Below, piece after piece: positions 1 through 12,017 of a stretch of 64,000 nt of DNA (position 1 is its first letter; the number at the start of each line of letters is the position of its first letter). Origin of the DNA: Aotearoamyces nothofagi (lineage: Eukaryota; Ascomycota; Leotiomycetes; Leotiales; Tympanidaceae); contig JADDTR010000016.1 in NCBI GenBank assembly GCA_015345905.1, forward strand, positions 4,631 through 68,630, given 5' to 3'. Below the pieces are notes generated by a model. That model was not told the origin of the DNA and did no database searches. It worked only from the letters and a program-made list of their open reading frames with translations. The translations under genes and the position numbers were made by a program.

Positions 1-68
1 GCTGTAGCCCACGACCACGGCCACGACACCCGCCATGGCCACGACGCGATGCGGCCAATCTGGCTTCG

Positions 69-150
69 CTGTAGCTGTAGCTGTAGCTGTAGCTGTAGCT
101 GTAGCTGTAGCTGTAGCTGTAGCTGTAGCTGTAGCTGTAGCTGTAGCTGT
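69..150. repeat. (GCTGTA)n microsatellite
   Basis: About 13-14 near-perfect tandem copies of a 6-bp unit. It reads as alternating Val-Ala in one frame and Ser-Cys in another, which creates spurious open frames on the plus strand. Confidence 0.95.
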
Positions 151-432
151 CGCCGCTGCACAGTCCTATCCTGTCCTATCCCGTCCTATCCTGTACCTAC
201 CGTCCTGTCCACTGCGAGACTATACCTGGCGGACATATCCCAGCCACCCCCAGCACCGTCCACTACCTACGCTGTGCTGTAGAGCCGCTGTAGCGAGGAC
301 AGGGCAGCGCAGCGCAGGGCTGTTCGGCAGGCGATGCGATGCGGTGGTGGTCTCGGGTGCTGTACCTCTGTGGGTCGCGTCGGGTCGGGTTGTAGGGCTA
401 CAGCGGTGCTTGGGATGCTATGTGTGTGTATA

Positions 433-480
433 CATGTATATACAGTATATATATACATGTGTAGTTATATCCAAGTACAG

Positions 481-513
<33 letters not shown>

Positions 514-525
514 ACATACCATACA
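433..525. repeat. AT/TA-rich dinucleotide repeat
   Basis: TATATA runs interrupted by ACATG and ACAG motifs, ending in CACA-rich sequence. Simple-sequence DNA. Confidence 0.85.
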
Positions 526-748
526 TAAGCATGCAACGCCGTTGCTTGCGCTGCACTTCACTTCACTTCACTTCACTTCACTGCCCATCCATCCCATCCT
601 TTTCCATCCAGGTACCTACCCCCTTCTCGCCTTGCCCTGCCTGTCTGTCTGCCTGTCTGTCGGCCTTTTTTGCCTTGCGCCGTGCCTGACACGTCACGGG
701 GCACCCTTGCAGCTGGGTGCTCTTGGGCCAGCCTGGTTGGCCGTGCCA

Positions 749-822
749 TGTCTATAATGTCTGTAATGTCTGTAATGTCTCTGTAATGTCTGTAATATCT
801 ATCTGTAATGTCTATAATATCC
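749..822. repeat. TGTCTGTAA-type tandem repeat
   Basis: About eight degenerate copies of a roughly 9-bp unit (TGTCTGTAA/TGTCTATAA). It makes short open frames with no protein character. Confidence 0.8.
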
Positions 823-3259
823 ATCATACACACCACCGCCTTACCGCTTCACATCTCTGCTCCGCTCTGCTTCAAGAGCAACTCTGCTGGCACGCGTCTC
901 TATCCGCCTACGAGCTGAAAGGCCTCGCCTCTTCTTTCCATCCTTCCTCTCCCTTTCATATCCAAACAACTAGCTGGTCCACGTCGCCACATTACCTGCC
1001 GGCCTAGTATTGCACTCGTTCCGATCCGCGCCGCCGGCTCGAGGCGCGCTGTGGGTTGGACGTCTGTATGCCGCGAGGAGCCGGCCCGAATAGGCTCTTC
1101 TCAGCACGGCTCGAGCCAGCATGGGCACGGGGAGCCTGGGTAGGTTACCTTGGTACCTTGGGTATTGATTGTACTGCATACGGGCGTACGTGGCTCGACG
1201 CATTCTGGCAGAGTATCTAGCGTTGCAGCCTCCCCTTTGAGCAGGCGGGCAAACGATGGATTCTCGCATAACTACCGACTGCCGAGCGAGATATATTTCT
1301 CTGTCCAGTCTCATCCCAGGTAAAATCCCCTGCCGGCCGTCACCGATGAGAGCTTCTGCTCCAACGATAGGCTCCGTCTGGCTATGTGAAAAGATCGAAC
1401 TCGGGTTGAAGCGGGCCGTCACGTAACGGCCAGAGGCTCGGGCTCAGCTGAGGCTTGTAGACACTGTAGACACCAATCCAAACGCCATGCAGGAAAGACC
1501 CCCCCTTTATGGGAGGTTCCTGGCTCACGTCCAGCCTCTCAGAGAGACTTGGAGCCGGAAATCTGTTGCACATATGCAAGTAACCACCTATACGTTATTC
1601 TGCCTTGCATACCCGGTCACGCAGCATGCCAGCTTTCGGTCTGCGCGCATCCCTTCCTCCCTTTCTTTTTTCTCGGGGGTCCTGGGTCACCATCAGAGGA
1701 GCTCGAACGGAATGAGGCACCCATGTTTCCAACCCGCAATCTCCAGTAATTCCCCGCCTTGTAGCAAATGCAGCAATCTAACACGCGACCACGCGTGCAC
1801 AGCATATACAGTACACCACTTTTGCATAAATTCATGATTTCCGCAACTCGTCGAGCGGGCCTGTGCCGAGCAGCGTAAACGAGGAGCCGCAGCCACAGCA
1901 GGCAGTACATGTCGATTTCGCATGCAATGATACGGTTTATCTCAGTTCGCCGCCCGTCTCCAACTCTGCATTTTAGAGTGGCATGCTCGGCAGACTCAGC
2001 ATGGCCATCGGTGATTGGTCGTCACAATACAGTAGTATGGGCTATGGCTGAGAAATCTGAGATCGGCCGCGGGCATGTCCTGAAGACACCGAGTAAAACG
2101 AGGCCATGGGGCCATCACATGCAGCAGGCGTAAATGCCTCAATGCGCCTCCGCGTGGAGGTTCCTCACGTTTGATTATATAACAATGAAATGGTTACGTG
2201 CCAGCGTGATGCCGACGCGCGGGGTGTGTTCCAAGTGCAGGCCGTCGTCATTTTCAATGTGTTATGCTATTTTGAAAAGGGTATGCCCGTGGAATTTCAC
2301 ATACTAGACGGATGCCAAGTACGTATGTATACATATTTCATATACAATACCTGTATTTTACATGGCTCTTCCAAGAGTCCGAGACGAGATTCCTATCGCC
2401 GCGATCCCTCATCTAATCGCGAGAGCTTGTGGCTCTGGCAAGGCACGCACCCCGCAGGTTATGCACGATCTGGCACCGAGCACACTTGACGTCGTGCAGC
2501 ATATGCATCGAATATGTAGCGAATCCTAGCCCAGCAGAACACGAGGCTTAAATCTGTATCCGGCGTCGCATCCTTCCCAGCGAGCGGAAATTTCGGAATA
2601 CTTGCGCTGTGCACAAGGGACGGATGGCAAGTCTGGCTCTCTTCTGAGGCCGCACGTCTGTCCGGGACGGGCCCGCGATCGAGCACTGAGCATGCTGGGT
2701 GTGGTGGACTTGAGTCAGGTTGGACACTGAATCTTGAATCACGGGAAGGCCAGAGACATGCCTGCGACAGTGTGGGATGCCGCGGGTGGGCAAGTGCAGA
2801 GTACTTCGCTCCAGAGGATTGGCAGTGTCCGGCCATACTCTGTAGCAGCCGGCCATACTCAGCGTGCGAGTAGTACTGTAGAAAGAAAGGCAGGCCAGGC
2901 CCGACGGGTGTATGTAAGTATGTAGGTTAAAAGGGAAGAGCGAAAGATGCCGTCAACAATATGCGAGAACGCACAGCCAATTGCCAGAGTGGATGGGCTC
3001 TTCCTTAGCCATGCACGGAACACGTACTAGCCAAAGGATGTCGTTTCTGTCAGGTTTCTTAGCATGAGCGTTTTCCAAAGTTGCTGGTAGGTCATGACTT
3101 CAGGCGAGCGAGGGAGAGTATAGGCGACACGACGCCTCTTTTCCCTCACGGCTTGCAGGTTCAGATACACTCTGTGTCCCGACGTCAAGAACGGGTGGCC
3201 CTAGTACTTGTACAGTCAAGGAAAGCAAGCGATAAGCATATCTACCTTCGGGATGTAGC

Positions 3260-3283
3260 GTACTGTACTGTACAGTACAGTAC
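3260..3283. repeat. 24-bp perfect palindrome
   Basis: The sequence equals its own reverse complement over 24 bases and is built from overlapping GTACTGTA/TACAGTAC units. The same unit recurs elsewhere in the gene-poor parts of the window. Confidence 0.85.
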
Positions 3284-5774
3284 TCGAAGACTAAGGTCAA
3301 GTGCAGACGGAATACGATCCCATCCTTCGGTGCCATTGTCCCAATCCCAATCCCAATCCCAATCCTCCTGGATTCGCTGATGACGATGATGGCGGCAGCG
3401 CATCTCTGCTCGTTATCAGATTCGGTGCGAGCGGTGCCGGGGATTGGCGTACGTCAGCTTGCGTCTCACGGGCAGGACTTGGACATCCCAACACGTCCTT
3501 GTGAGATGGCTGTGCCTGTGCCTGTCGTGCCCGGGGGGTTCGTGGACGACGGAAGACTGCAAACTCTTTCTATTCAGAGACGGCTGGGAGTGCGCGGGCG
3601 CGCGGGCAGGCCGGGTCTTGTGGGCGTATGTTTCTGGTTCTGCGCAATCAAGGAAGAGGATGTCCGGTGCCAGAAGCCAGAAGCCAGAAGCCAGAAGCCA
3701 GAACTGTCTTGGGAGCGGCCGGCGTAGGGGTTGCTGGGGGATCACCACAGGGCACCGCCTATCTTGATGTCGACGGCTGTATCGGCTGGGTGTCTGTCCA
3801 GCCGGCAGAGAGCAGCAGGCTGGCTGCCCCGGACTGTCTTGTCTCCCCATTGGACTTTTACAGGATTGTCTGTTACTGCTGTAGCCCTGTGATGTCGAGT
3901 CTAGAAGTTTCCCAGCCTGCCTTCCTAGTCCTAATTGACGTCAAGCCCGGAAACTGCTCCATGCCCACCACACCTCCTCCAGCGTCCCCGTCACCCTATC
4001 TACTCTACACCATCGCATCCAAAGTCCTCCGTCGGACATGCTCGACGACTGCCCACTGCCCACTGCCCATTATCTGCCTGCCCTCGCCGCGCCGGATGTT
4101 GAGCCCAGCAGGTGTCCGAGTTGTGCATCTCCTTATTCCATAGTACCGCAAATGGCGCCGGCTCAGAGCTCAATCTCATGATCGTTGGTCATCGGCCCTA
4201 CCCATCGAACGGCCTCCCAAGCCTTAAGGCCCTTGGCATTTTCCACAAAGTACTCGCTACTTGGGAAGCTCTCGCTGGCAAAGCACATCTTACCGTATGC
4301 CCTCGTCCATACGAATCCGCTCGTGCTTGTTGGTCGTCTTGGTGCTGCTCCAGCGTGCCAGCATTTTTGATTTCTTACTCAGATTCTTGGAAGGGAGCTC
4401 ACATAGGGAATCGCAACCCTGATGGCCTTGCCTCTGTATGTCTCGGTCGTATCAGTAATAAAATGAGAGGACAGTCTCAAACCTCGCATCCTTCTCAATG
4501 AGTACAGCATGTGTCCACCTCTTCCGGAGCTGAGCGAGCAGCCGGGTCACCACTGCAAGCACTGTAATTGCGTTCGTCTTGGCGCACAGATTGTCTCCCG
4601 TCCTGGAGAGACTGCCTGATAGAGCAAAGCTGCGCGTACCTTGCTGCTGCCATTGCAGGTCTCCAATCGGACCGCCCACCTGCGGTACGTTGAGCAGAGT
4701 ACAGGCGCAGTACCGCAGAGAGCGTCTCAACAAGCATCCAACAAGCATCCGGCCAGCCCACAAATGCATCCTAGACAGATATCTCATGTATTATGATCGA
4801 TGCCCCCGTTCGTCGAGTGCGTCGATGTCAGTGTCCACTAACCGCCGGTCCCTCTCCCCCGTCCCTTCGCTAAACTGCTTCTTTTCCTCGGCGCATGCAG
4901 TGCAGTACCTACGTGCTGCCTCTGTGCCTCTCCCTCAACAGCCGGCCGCTACAAACCCTACAGTATATCGCGCTCGCCCGCCTCAGGTCAGGGTGGAAGG
5001 AGCGCATCGTAGAGTCCTGCTCGCTGTGCACTTCACGGCGCTGTTTGTTTTGCAATAGAGGCATACTCCATACTCCATACTCCATACTCCATACTCCGTA
5101 CGCCATACGCCATACTCCACACTCCGCACTCTTCACCCCGTACTCCGCACACGCTGCTGTTGTTAGCATAAGCATACAGAACACCGTAGCTCGCACAGGC
5201 TGTACCGGGCCAAGTACTCGATACCCTGGGGCTGGCGTTACTTTCTGCGGGTTCAGTGGCGAGCACTGCGCTGCGCTGCATTCTCGTCATCCCCGGGCGT
5301 GCACTGTCGTAGGTCGGCACAAACTTGCCGTCCGCCGCAGGCTTTGTTCTGACCAGCATCCAGCGCCTCTCGCTCATAATTCATAACCCGCCAGTCCCCA
5401 CTTCAACATCCTCCGGTCCTGCCTTACCACTTGCCGCTCACCTCAGTTTAGTTCAACTTGATAGCAAGACGCCGCAATTCACTTCTTTCAGGTCCAGATT
5501 CAACGCCGCTCCTTTAAACTCCCCGAATGTGTCGTTAATGCCTCGTGTTCTTGAGGTGGCGTGCACGTTCGCTGTGGGGAAGATCTTATAGATCGCTGTG
5601 CCGATCTCGACAGCCTCTTGCCGCTCGACACCAGCTGGCTGGACACGGGCGCCCAACTCTCTGAATCTCTCGACAAGGCCTTTGAAGATTGGCATTTCAT
5701 CAGAGGATTTGGTGCCGCAACGGAATCTCTCTTATAAGTCTGCAGCTGTCCTCAATTGGAACTTCTCTGGCACA

Positions 5775-7962
5775 ATGTCGTCCGCAGAGGCAACGCAAGG
5801 CTACCAGCCCCCCCTCGCCGTTTTGATCCCACAACCCACTCAAACCTCAAATTTACAGCATGCAACAGTGGGTCTCTCTGAGCTCACGCCAGCAAACAAT
5901 AATATTACCAAATTGTCTCTGCCATCTGACTTTCGACCTGTCAGTTTACGACCTTCAATACCAGAAGAGGAGGAAGATGAAACAAGTAGCGAAACTGCCA
6001 ACGAGCCGGTGACGCCCACAGACATTGAGCAACCGCACGAATTTCATACTTCTCAGGAGATGCAAAATGATGGCTCGCAAGACCCGTTTCCACAAATAAC
6101 GAAACCTCCTTTACTTGTAAGCACTGCCGCGACCCCCCCACCCGGAACGTCTTCGAGCAGAGATACAGCCACAACCTCCGTTGATCACAATCGGCCAGAA
6201 ACGCCATCACAATCCACGCCAACGCCTACCCGGGAAGGAGGTGTCAAACGGGGACTCTCTCAATTTTTCCGACGCTCAAATTCTCTTTTGAATAGCACAC
6301 CCTTCTCAGGTAACTCTACAGAAGGCTCGGCTCCTTTAAGTCATGGCAGCGGCGGATCTGACAGTGTTCTGTCTCGTAACCACATGATGTCTGATCGTCG
6401 CATGTCTGCGCACACTTCCCCTGCCACCACCAGATCTAACACTCCACCCTCCCCAGGCTCTCCAAAGGAGCAAGATACAGTAGAACCTCTTCCTGCACAG
6501 TTCATAAGCAGTTCAAAGAAGACCCATTCTACCACAGGGCTTAATATTCGCCAGAAATTTATTACATTTGGTGGTCCACAGAGAAAGAGCAATGGCAACC
6601 GAGAACATCAGGATCGTTATCGGGCCACAAGTGTCGATCTTGAGACTGGAACACAGGCATCGAAATTAGAGGAACCTCAGCTTACAAGGCATCCTTGGGG
6701 ATTCCCGCCAGAGTCAGGCACAGGACTAAAAGCGAGACGCATGAGCTTGAGTCTTCCGGACGACTTTACGGTTGATGTGGTGGACCTCCACAAGGAATTT
6801 TCTGATGAGAGCAAGATGTTAGGGAAGCGTGGCAAGAAACTGGGCAAGGGAGCAACATCTACCGTAACACTTATGTACCGAAAGGGGGGCACATCCGAAC
6901 TGTTCGCCGTTAAGGAGTTTCGTGGGAAGGAAAAGAATGAGAAGGAAGATGACTATGAAAAAAAGATCAAGTCTGAATTCAGCATTGCCAAAAGTCTGCA
7001 TCATCCCAATGTTGTGGAGACGGTGCGACTTTGCACACATCAAGGTCTCTGGAACCACGTGATGGAGTACTGCGAGGAAGGCGACCTCTTCAACCTTGTC
7101 CAGAAGGGTTACTTGACGAAAGACGATCGTTTGACGGATCGATTATGCCTCTTCAAGCAACTTGTTCAGGGCATCAACTACCTCCACGAACACGGCATTG
7201 CGCATAGGGATATTAAGCTAGAGAATTTACTGATAACAAGACAGAGCAAGCTTAAGATTACAGACTTTGGCGTATCTGAAGTATTCAGTGGCATTCACCC
7301 TGGTCTTCGTTCGGCTGGTGGGGAGTGCGGGAAAGAAATGAATGAAGTACGACTCTGTGCTCCTGGTATCTGTGGTAGTATGCCATACATTGCGCCAGAA
7401 GTCGTTACAAAGCAAGGTTTGACCCTCCGACTATATAGCACCAACTATACTAAATCTAAAATTTTCTCTAGGTGAATATGATCCTAGACCGTTGGACGTC
7501 TGGAGTAGCGCCATTGTCATGTTACATATCATATTCGGTGGAGCTCTTTGGCCTAGAGCGGAAGAAGGCCACAAAAACTATGATTCCTTGATGCGAGGCT
7601 GGTCAAAATGGGAAGCAAGGCATCCAGAAGGTGGCAGTATCACCGATGTTGACTATCCTCATGTTTCTGCGTTCGATCAAATGGTCAGTCCGCCGGCGTT
7701 ACGTCGACTGCTCATTGCAATGCTTCATCCACGTCCTGCAAAGCGTATTTCCATAGCAGAGGTCGCAAAGAATAGATGGATGAAGAATGTGGAATGCTGT
7801 AACGTGGAATCATATGATGAACCCGCGCAACAAATCGATGCGACAAAGGCCAAGGCTTGTGCTACAGCAAGTCGGACGAAGGTCGTAGTACACAACCATC
7901 TCCCGCCTACCACCCATAAAGGACACGGCCTTGTCCGACTACCCGGCAGCACGGCTATGTGA
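5775..7962 (+). CDS. HAL4/SAT4-type Ser/Thr protein kinase
   Basis: Two exons, 5775-7416 and 7472-7962, around a 55-bp intron, encode 710 residues. The N-terminal 340 residues are low-complexity and rich in Ser, Thr and Pro. The kinase domain runs from about residue 350 to 655: glycine loop LGKGAT (356-361), lysine K380 in AVKEF, catalytic HRDIKLEN with D479, DFG with D497, and a GSMPYIAPE activation segment split by the intron. The best fit is the fungal group of HAL4/SAT4, HAL5, HRK1 and NPR1, which in yeast control plasma-membrane K+ uptake, proton pumping and nutrient permeases. The start at 5775 is the first ATG of the frame; the open frame continues upstream without another ATG. The upstream residues (before 5775) lack protein character. 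Which HAL/NPR paralogue it represents cannot be decided here, so no symbol is given. Confidence 0.9.
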
Positions 7963-8631
7963 TAGCCGCAATCCTTGCTCCTAGATCGCTTTGCGTGGCA
8001 TTTATCATTGGGGGGGGGTGTTCTGGTGTTCTAGCGGGCCTGATGAATTCGCTGCTGAGCGACGTGCTACAGGAAATGTGGACGGCCAGGTTACACTGGA
8101 CAGTGTAATTATCATCACAATGCCATGCAAATATAGATTGAGCATCGGCCACGAAGCGTTTTGCGATCGATAGCAGAGCTTTAGAAAAGCCTCCCCTGCT
8201 ATGTGCAATATTATTATTTCCCCTGATGCGTCTTGATAAGACATCAGAATCATGACATGTGCTCGTGCAGAACTACCTCGAGATGCTGGCATAATGCCTT
8301 GGTGATTGCAGAGTCTGCTCCAGGGCATCGCGCCTGGCTACATGTGTGGGCTTCTGCTCTTCTTACCTCCAGTCCGGGAGCGTAAGAATTTCCGAAATCC
8401 GACAAAGGCTGGCTGATTGATTGATTGATGGAACCTTGGGAGGCCTGGAAAGTAGTAGTAGTAGTAGTAGTATAAATAATAAAGAACATATCCATCTCGC
8501 CCCCCTGCCCGGCCCGGCATTCCTAGCCATGCCATGCCCCTTCGTCGCAGAACTGAAACTGAACTGCTACGTCTTACGTCTACGTCTTATGTCTTATGTC
8601 TTATCTATGTCCCTTTGCGCGTTGCCCGTCT

Positions 8632-8854
8632 TTTTATCTACTCTAGACTCCAGGGGGGGTGGCCGCCTTTTTCTTCTTCTTCTTCTTCTGGAGCGGGATG
8701 AGGGATGAGGGATGGGCTGGGATGGGATTTGGGGTGGGATACCTTTTATCATCTTGCTCGTTTTATCTACTCCAGACTCCAGGGGGCGGCCTTTTTCTTC
8801 TTCTTCCCCCGGAGCGGGATTCGGGATGGGATGGGATACCTTTTATCATCTTGC
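8632..8854. repeat. Imperfect tandem duplication, about 0.1 kb
   Basis: Two consecutive copies (about 8632-8760 and 8761-8854). Each begins with TTTTATCTACTC, passes through a CAGGGGG tract and a TTC repeat, and ends with GGGATACCTTTTATCATC. The second copy is shorter. Confidence 0.8.
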
Positions 8855-9117
8855 GCTCTGCGATGGATGGCGCCGCATTTGAAATGGTCGAGGGCAGGCG
8901 AGCATACAGTGCGGCTAGGTCTGCTTCGTGGCTGCGAGTACGCCAGTACTTGATTAATGGGACGATGCGAATGTACAAGTACGTACGTGCAGCGCAAAGA
9001 TTCAATCAATCATTCACGTCGTCGAACTTGGAGCTTGGGCCTTGCTCAGTAACGCTGTGAGAGAGCGGTGTCTGTTGCTGTATAGGTGGAAAGCATCAGC
9101 ACGCGCATTTAGAAGAG

Positions 9118-9213
9118 ATTGCGATTGCGATTGCGATTGCGATTTATATTTGAATCTCCATTTGAATCTCCATTTCCATGTCCATTTCCATGCCAATTCC
9201 CATGTCCATGCCA
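9118..9213. repeat. GATTGC repeat followed by CCATTT-type repeat
   Basis: Roughly four to five copies of GATTGC run straight into degenerate copies of a TCCATTTGAATC/TCCATTTCCATG unit. It lies in the SSK1 upstream region. Confidence 0.8.
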
Positions 9214-9523
9214 CTGTAGGCCAAGCAAGGTCCAGGGAAGGCTTCGGCGTAGGGCATTTCGCTTCGGATTCTGCGGAAAGTTGGCCATATATCGACAAAT
9301 TTCCGGGCGCCACGACGATGATGCACGAAGGCGGCATCTAGAATCGCCCGTACTCCTGCGCCTCCATTCTCCCTCGAAAAGCGCGAAACTGCAGAGTCGC
9401 GAGTCCCAACCCCAAATCCCCATGCAGCAGCCAGCGTGAGCACCGTCGTTGCCACATCCCGCACAGCGTTTGGTGTTTCTTCATTCGTTCGCAGGCTTCC
9501 ACGCCTGCGGACGAGCGGCCTCC

Positions 9524-11786
9524 ATGGCCATTGGAGACCTGAAGACGCGGCTGCGGGCCAGGTTCACCCGCCGCTCGTCGATGACGCCCTCGGGCTCGTC
9601 GAACGACGGCGAGGTCTCGCAGGCCGACGTGAGCACGGCGTCGATGCGCGCGCTCAAGTCTCCGGGCCAGACACTGCCTTCGCTGTCGTCGATGTCGATG
9701 TCGATGTCGATGTCTGGATGCGCCGTCCACGCCCGCGGTGATGCGCGCAAGGAATCTGCTAGTGGGCGCTCCAAGATGGACGGCGTCCAGGAAAGTTTCG
9801 CTACGGACATAAGCAGCGATCTGCAACGACCTCAGCACATGGAGACGCCAACCCCGACAGAGCTGCTGAGTGTCACGGCGACTGCGAAACGCGACTCCTC
9901 CGCTGCGACCACTGATCTCCCGACCCCCGGCACCGACATCGACGTGGTCGACGAGCTCCACGACGGCCGCGACGAGAACTCGGGCAATGGCGATATAGGA
10001 GGCCGTGCTGCGTCGCCATCAACAACCGCCTTTGCGCAACGGCCGCCCCAGCCCCCAAGACGACAGAGCATCCTGCCACAGCAGCAGACCCAGCTCATAC
10101 AGACCCTCCTGAGCACGGAGATCCCGCCGCCTTCGCGAGCCGGCAACCTCGACTACTTCACGAGCAACGGGCCGTCGACAATAAGCCCCAGGATGGTGTT
10201 CAGGAAGATATGGGTAAAGCGCCCAGGCGCATCTGCGACCCTTGTCTCTATCAGCGAGGATGATCTAGTGGACGACGTGCGGGATACGATCCTGAAGAAA
10301 TACTCAAATACCCTCGGCCGAAACTTCGATGCGCCAGATGTCATCCTGCGGATATGCCCTCGAGAGCCACGGCTGGAGAGAATACTAAGCCCTGAAGAGC
10401 CCATGAGCCGAACCCTGGATGCATATTTTCCCGGTGGCCAGACAGTGGAAGAAGCCTTGGTCATTGATGTGCCACAAAAACGAACGCCCAAACCATCGCC
10501 GCGGGGAGCCCCCTCTCTAGTCTACTACCACGACGAAGGCCGGCCTATAGAAGCCGGAACAGATTACTTCCCCCCTATGCCAATTGCCACCATTCCTTCC
10601 CCAAATCTCCCACACAGTGTTCCGGTCTCTGCAGTGAATGGCTCGGTCGCTGGCCATCATCCCGGTGCGATATCTGTGCTTACTACAGGCCATATACCTA
10701 CCCTTCCATCTCCCGGTGGTTCCCGACGACATTATAACAGGCCCAGGGTTGGCCGGACACATACTTCTTCTCCTACTGTCGCTCCAGGACACGGCCAAGC
10801 TCCACCAACACTAGTGAACAATGGTACGACCTCCCATCTGAGAGGAACGAGATCGAGAGCTCACTCAAGTGCATCAGAAAAATCCGCCGGACCTCCTGCA
10901 CCTGCACCGCTTCCTACGCCACCGGCTGCCGAAACCTCAGTTATACAACGCACGTCTACGCCTCCGCCGAGAGTCTCGTCGCCTAGGATTGTGAATAGGA
11001 CGAAGAAGAGCAAGAAAAATAGTGATCACCCTTCACTTCCGGCGGGGATGCTGAATGGCGCCGTACCGCCAATCAATGTGCTGATTGTCGAAGATAACAT
11101 CATCAATCTGAAGCTACTCGAGGCTTTCATGAAGAGGTTGAAGGTCCGGTGGCAGACAGCCATGAATGGAAAAGAGGCGGTTACCAAATGGCGTGCCGGA
11201 GGCTTCCATTTGGTTCTAATGGACATCCAGCTGCCTGTTATGAACGGATTGGAAGCTACAAGAGAAATCAGGCGGCTGGAGAAGTTAAACTCGATTGGGG
11301 TTTTCTCGTCGTCTGCTTCGAGCAGTGCTCCTGAGCATGCAGATGAGCCTGAGCCGGAAGGCGAAGATAAACTGCCAAGCTCTGTCTTGTTCAAGAGCCC
11401 AGTCATCATCGTCGCCCTAACGGCCAGCTCACTGCAGAGCGACAGGCACGAGGCTCTAGCTGCCGGCTGTAACGATTTCCTGACCAAGGTGAGTTGCCAC
11501 TCCGTGTCGGCCGTGCCGTGCTGACCCTCCCGCTCCCCCGCAGCCGGTAAACTTCGTGTGGCTCGAGCGCAAGGTGATGGAGTGGGGCTGCATGCAGGCG
11601 CTCATCGACTTCGACGGCTGGCGCAAGTGGAAGGACTTCTCGCAGCAGAACGCGGAGAAGGAGGCCGCGGCCAAGAAGACCACGGGCGCCAAGAGCAAGC
11701 TGAAGAAGAACCGCGCCAGCATCGGCAGCAACAGCGCGTCGGCCGTCACGGCGAGCATCCGCGAGGAGGACGAGATCAAGGCCTGA
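9524..11786 (+). CDS. SSK1: SSK1-type response regulator of the HOG osmostress pathway
   Basis: Two exons, 9524-11488 and 11544-11786 (intron 55 bp), encode 735 residues. The long N-terminal region is low-complexity (Ser/Pro-rich, with repeated Ser-Met near 9690-9715). A receiver domain starts at about residue 515 with NVLIVEDN; the phospho-acceptor is D567 in LVLMDIQLPVMNG. An acidic Ser-rich insertion of about 35 residues sits between the middle of the receiver and the ALTASS/K motifs, as is usual for SSK1. The intron falls just after the conserved lysine (FLTK), and exon 2 supplies the PVN motif and C-terminal helix. In yeast and Aspergillus (SskA) this protein receives phosphate from the Ypd1 phosphotransfer protein and activates the Ssk2/22 MAPKKK. 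The start is the first ATG in frame. Exon 2 has almost every codon ending in G or C, unlike the receiver part of exon 1. Confidence 0.93.
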
Positions 11787-11877
11787 CGGCGCAGCGTCGC
11801 GCGGTTGGAGGCAGGGGGCTATGGTATGGTACGCCACGCCACGCCACGATCTGATGGCTGGCTGGCTGGCTCGGGCC

Positions 11878-12017
11878 GGGACGTGCCTTGGGAGGGAGAG
11901 GGACGTGCCTTGGGATGGAGAGGGACGTGCCTTGGGAGGGAGAGGGACGTGCCTTGGGAGGGAGAGGGACGTGCCTTGGGATGGAGAGGGACGTGCCTTG
12001 GGAGGGAGAGGGACGTG
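11878..12017. repeat. 22-bp minisatellite, six full copies and a partial one
   Basis: Six head-to-tail 22-bp units begin at 11878, 11900, 11922, 11944, 11966 and 11988, followed by a truncated seventh. Each unit starts GGGACGTGCC. Two variants (GGGAGGGAGA versus GGGATGGAGA at the unit end) alternate as A-B-A-A-B-A, so the array is two copies of a 66-bp higher-order unit. It begins about 90 bp after the SSK1 stop. Confidence 0.95.

Larger units (their letters stand above)
1..5774. other. Gene-free, repeat-rich upstream region
   Basis: No open frame here has convincing protein-like composition. The longest frame, over the first 750 bases, exists only because the hexanucleotide repeat is stop-free. 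The stretch holds many simple repeats (listed separately where sizeable), CATACTC-type repeats at about 5061-5130, CCCAAT repeats at 3341-3365, CCAGAAG repeats at 3670-3702, and scattered TACAGTA/TACTGTA motifs. The last few hundred bases should include the promoter and 5' UTR of the kinase gene at 5775. I see no tRNA or rRNA in it. Confidence 0.6.
7963..9523. other. Intergenic region with simple repeats
   Basis: Separates the kinase from SSK1. It contains AGT, TTC and GATTGC repeats and an imperfect tandem duplication at 8632-8854. No supported gene; the right end should hold the SSK1 promoter. Confidence 0.55.

Noticed and set aside
35-757. 240-codon open frame
   Set aside because: It owes its length to the stop-free (GCTGTA)n repeat and later simple repeats; composition is not protein-like.
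11878-12009. CRISPR-like array
   Set aside because: Units are contiguous with no spacers, and the organism is a eukaryote; it is a minisatellite.
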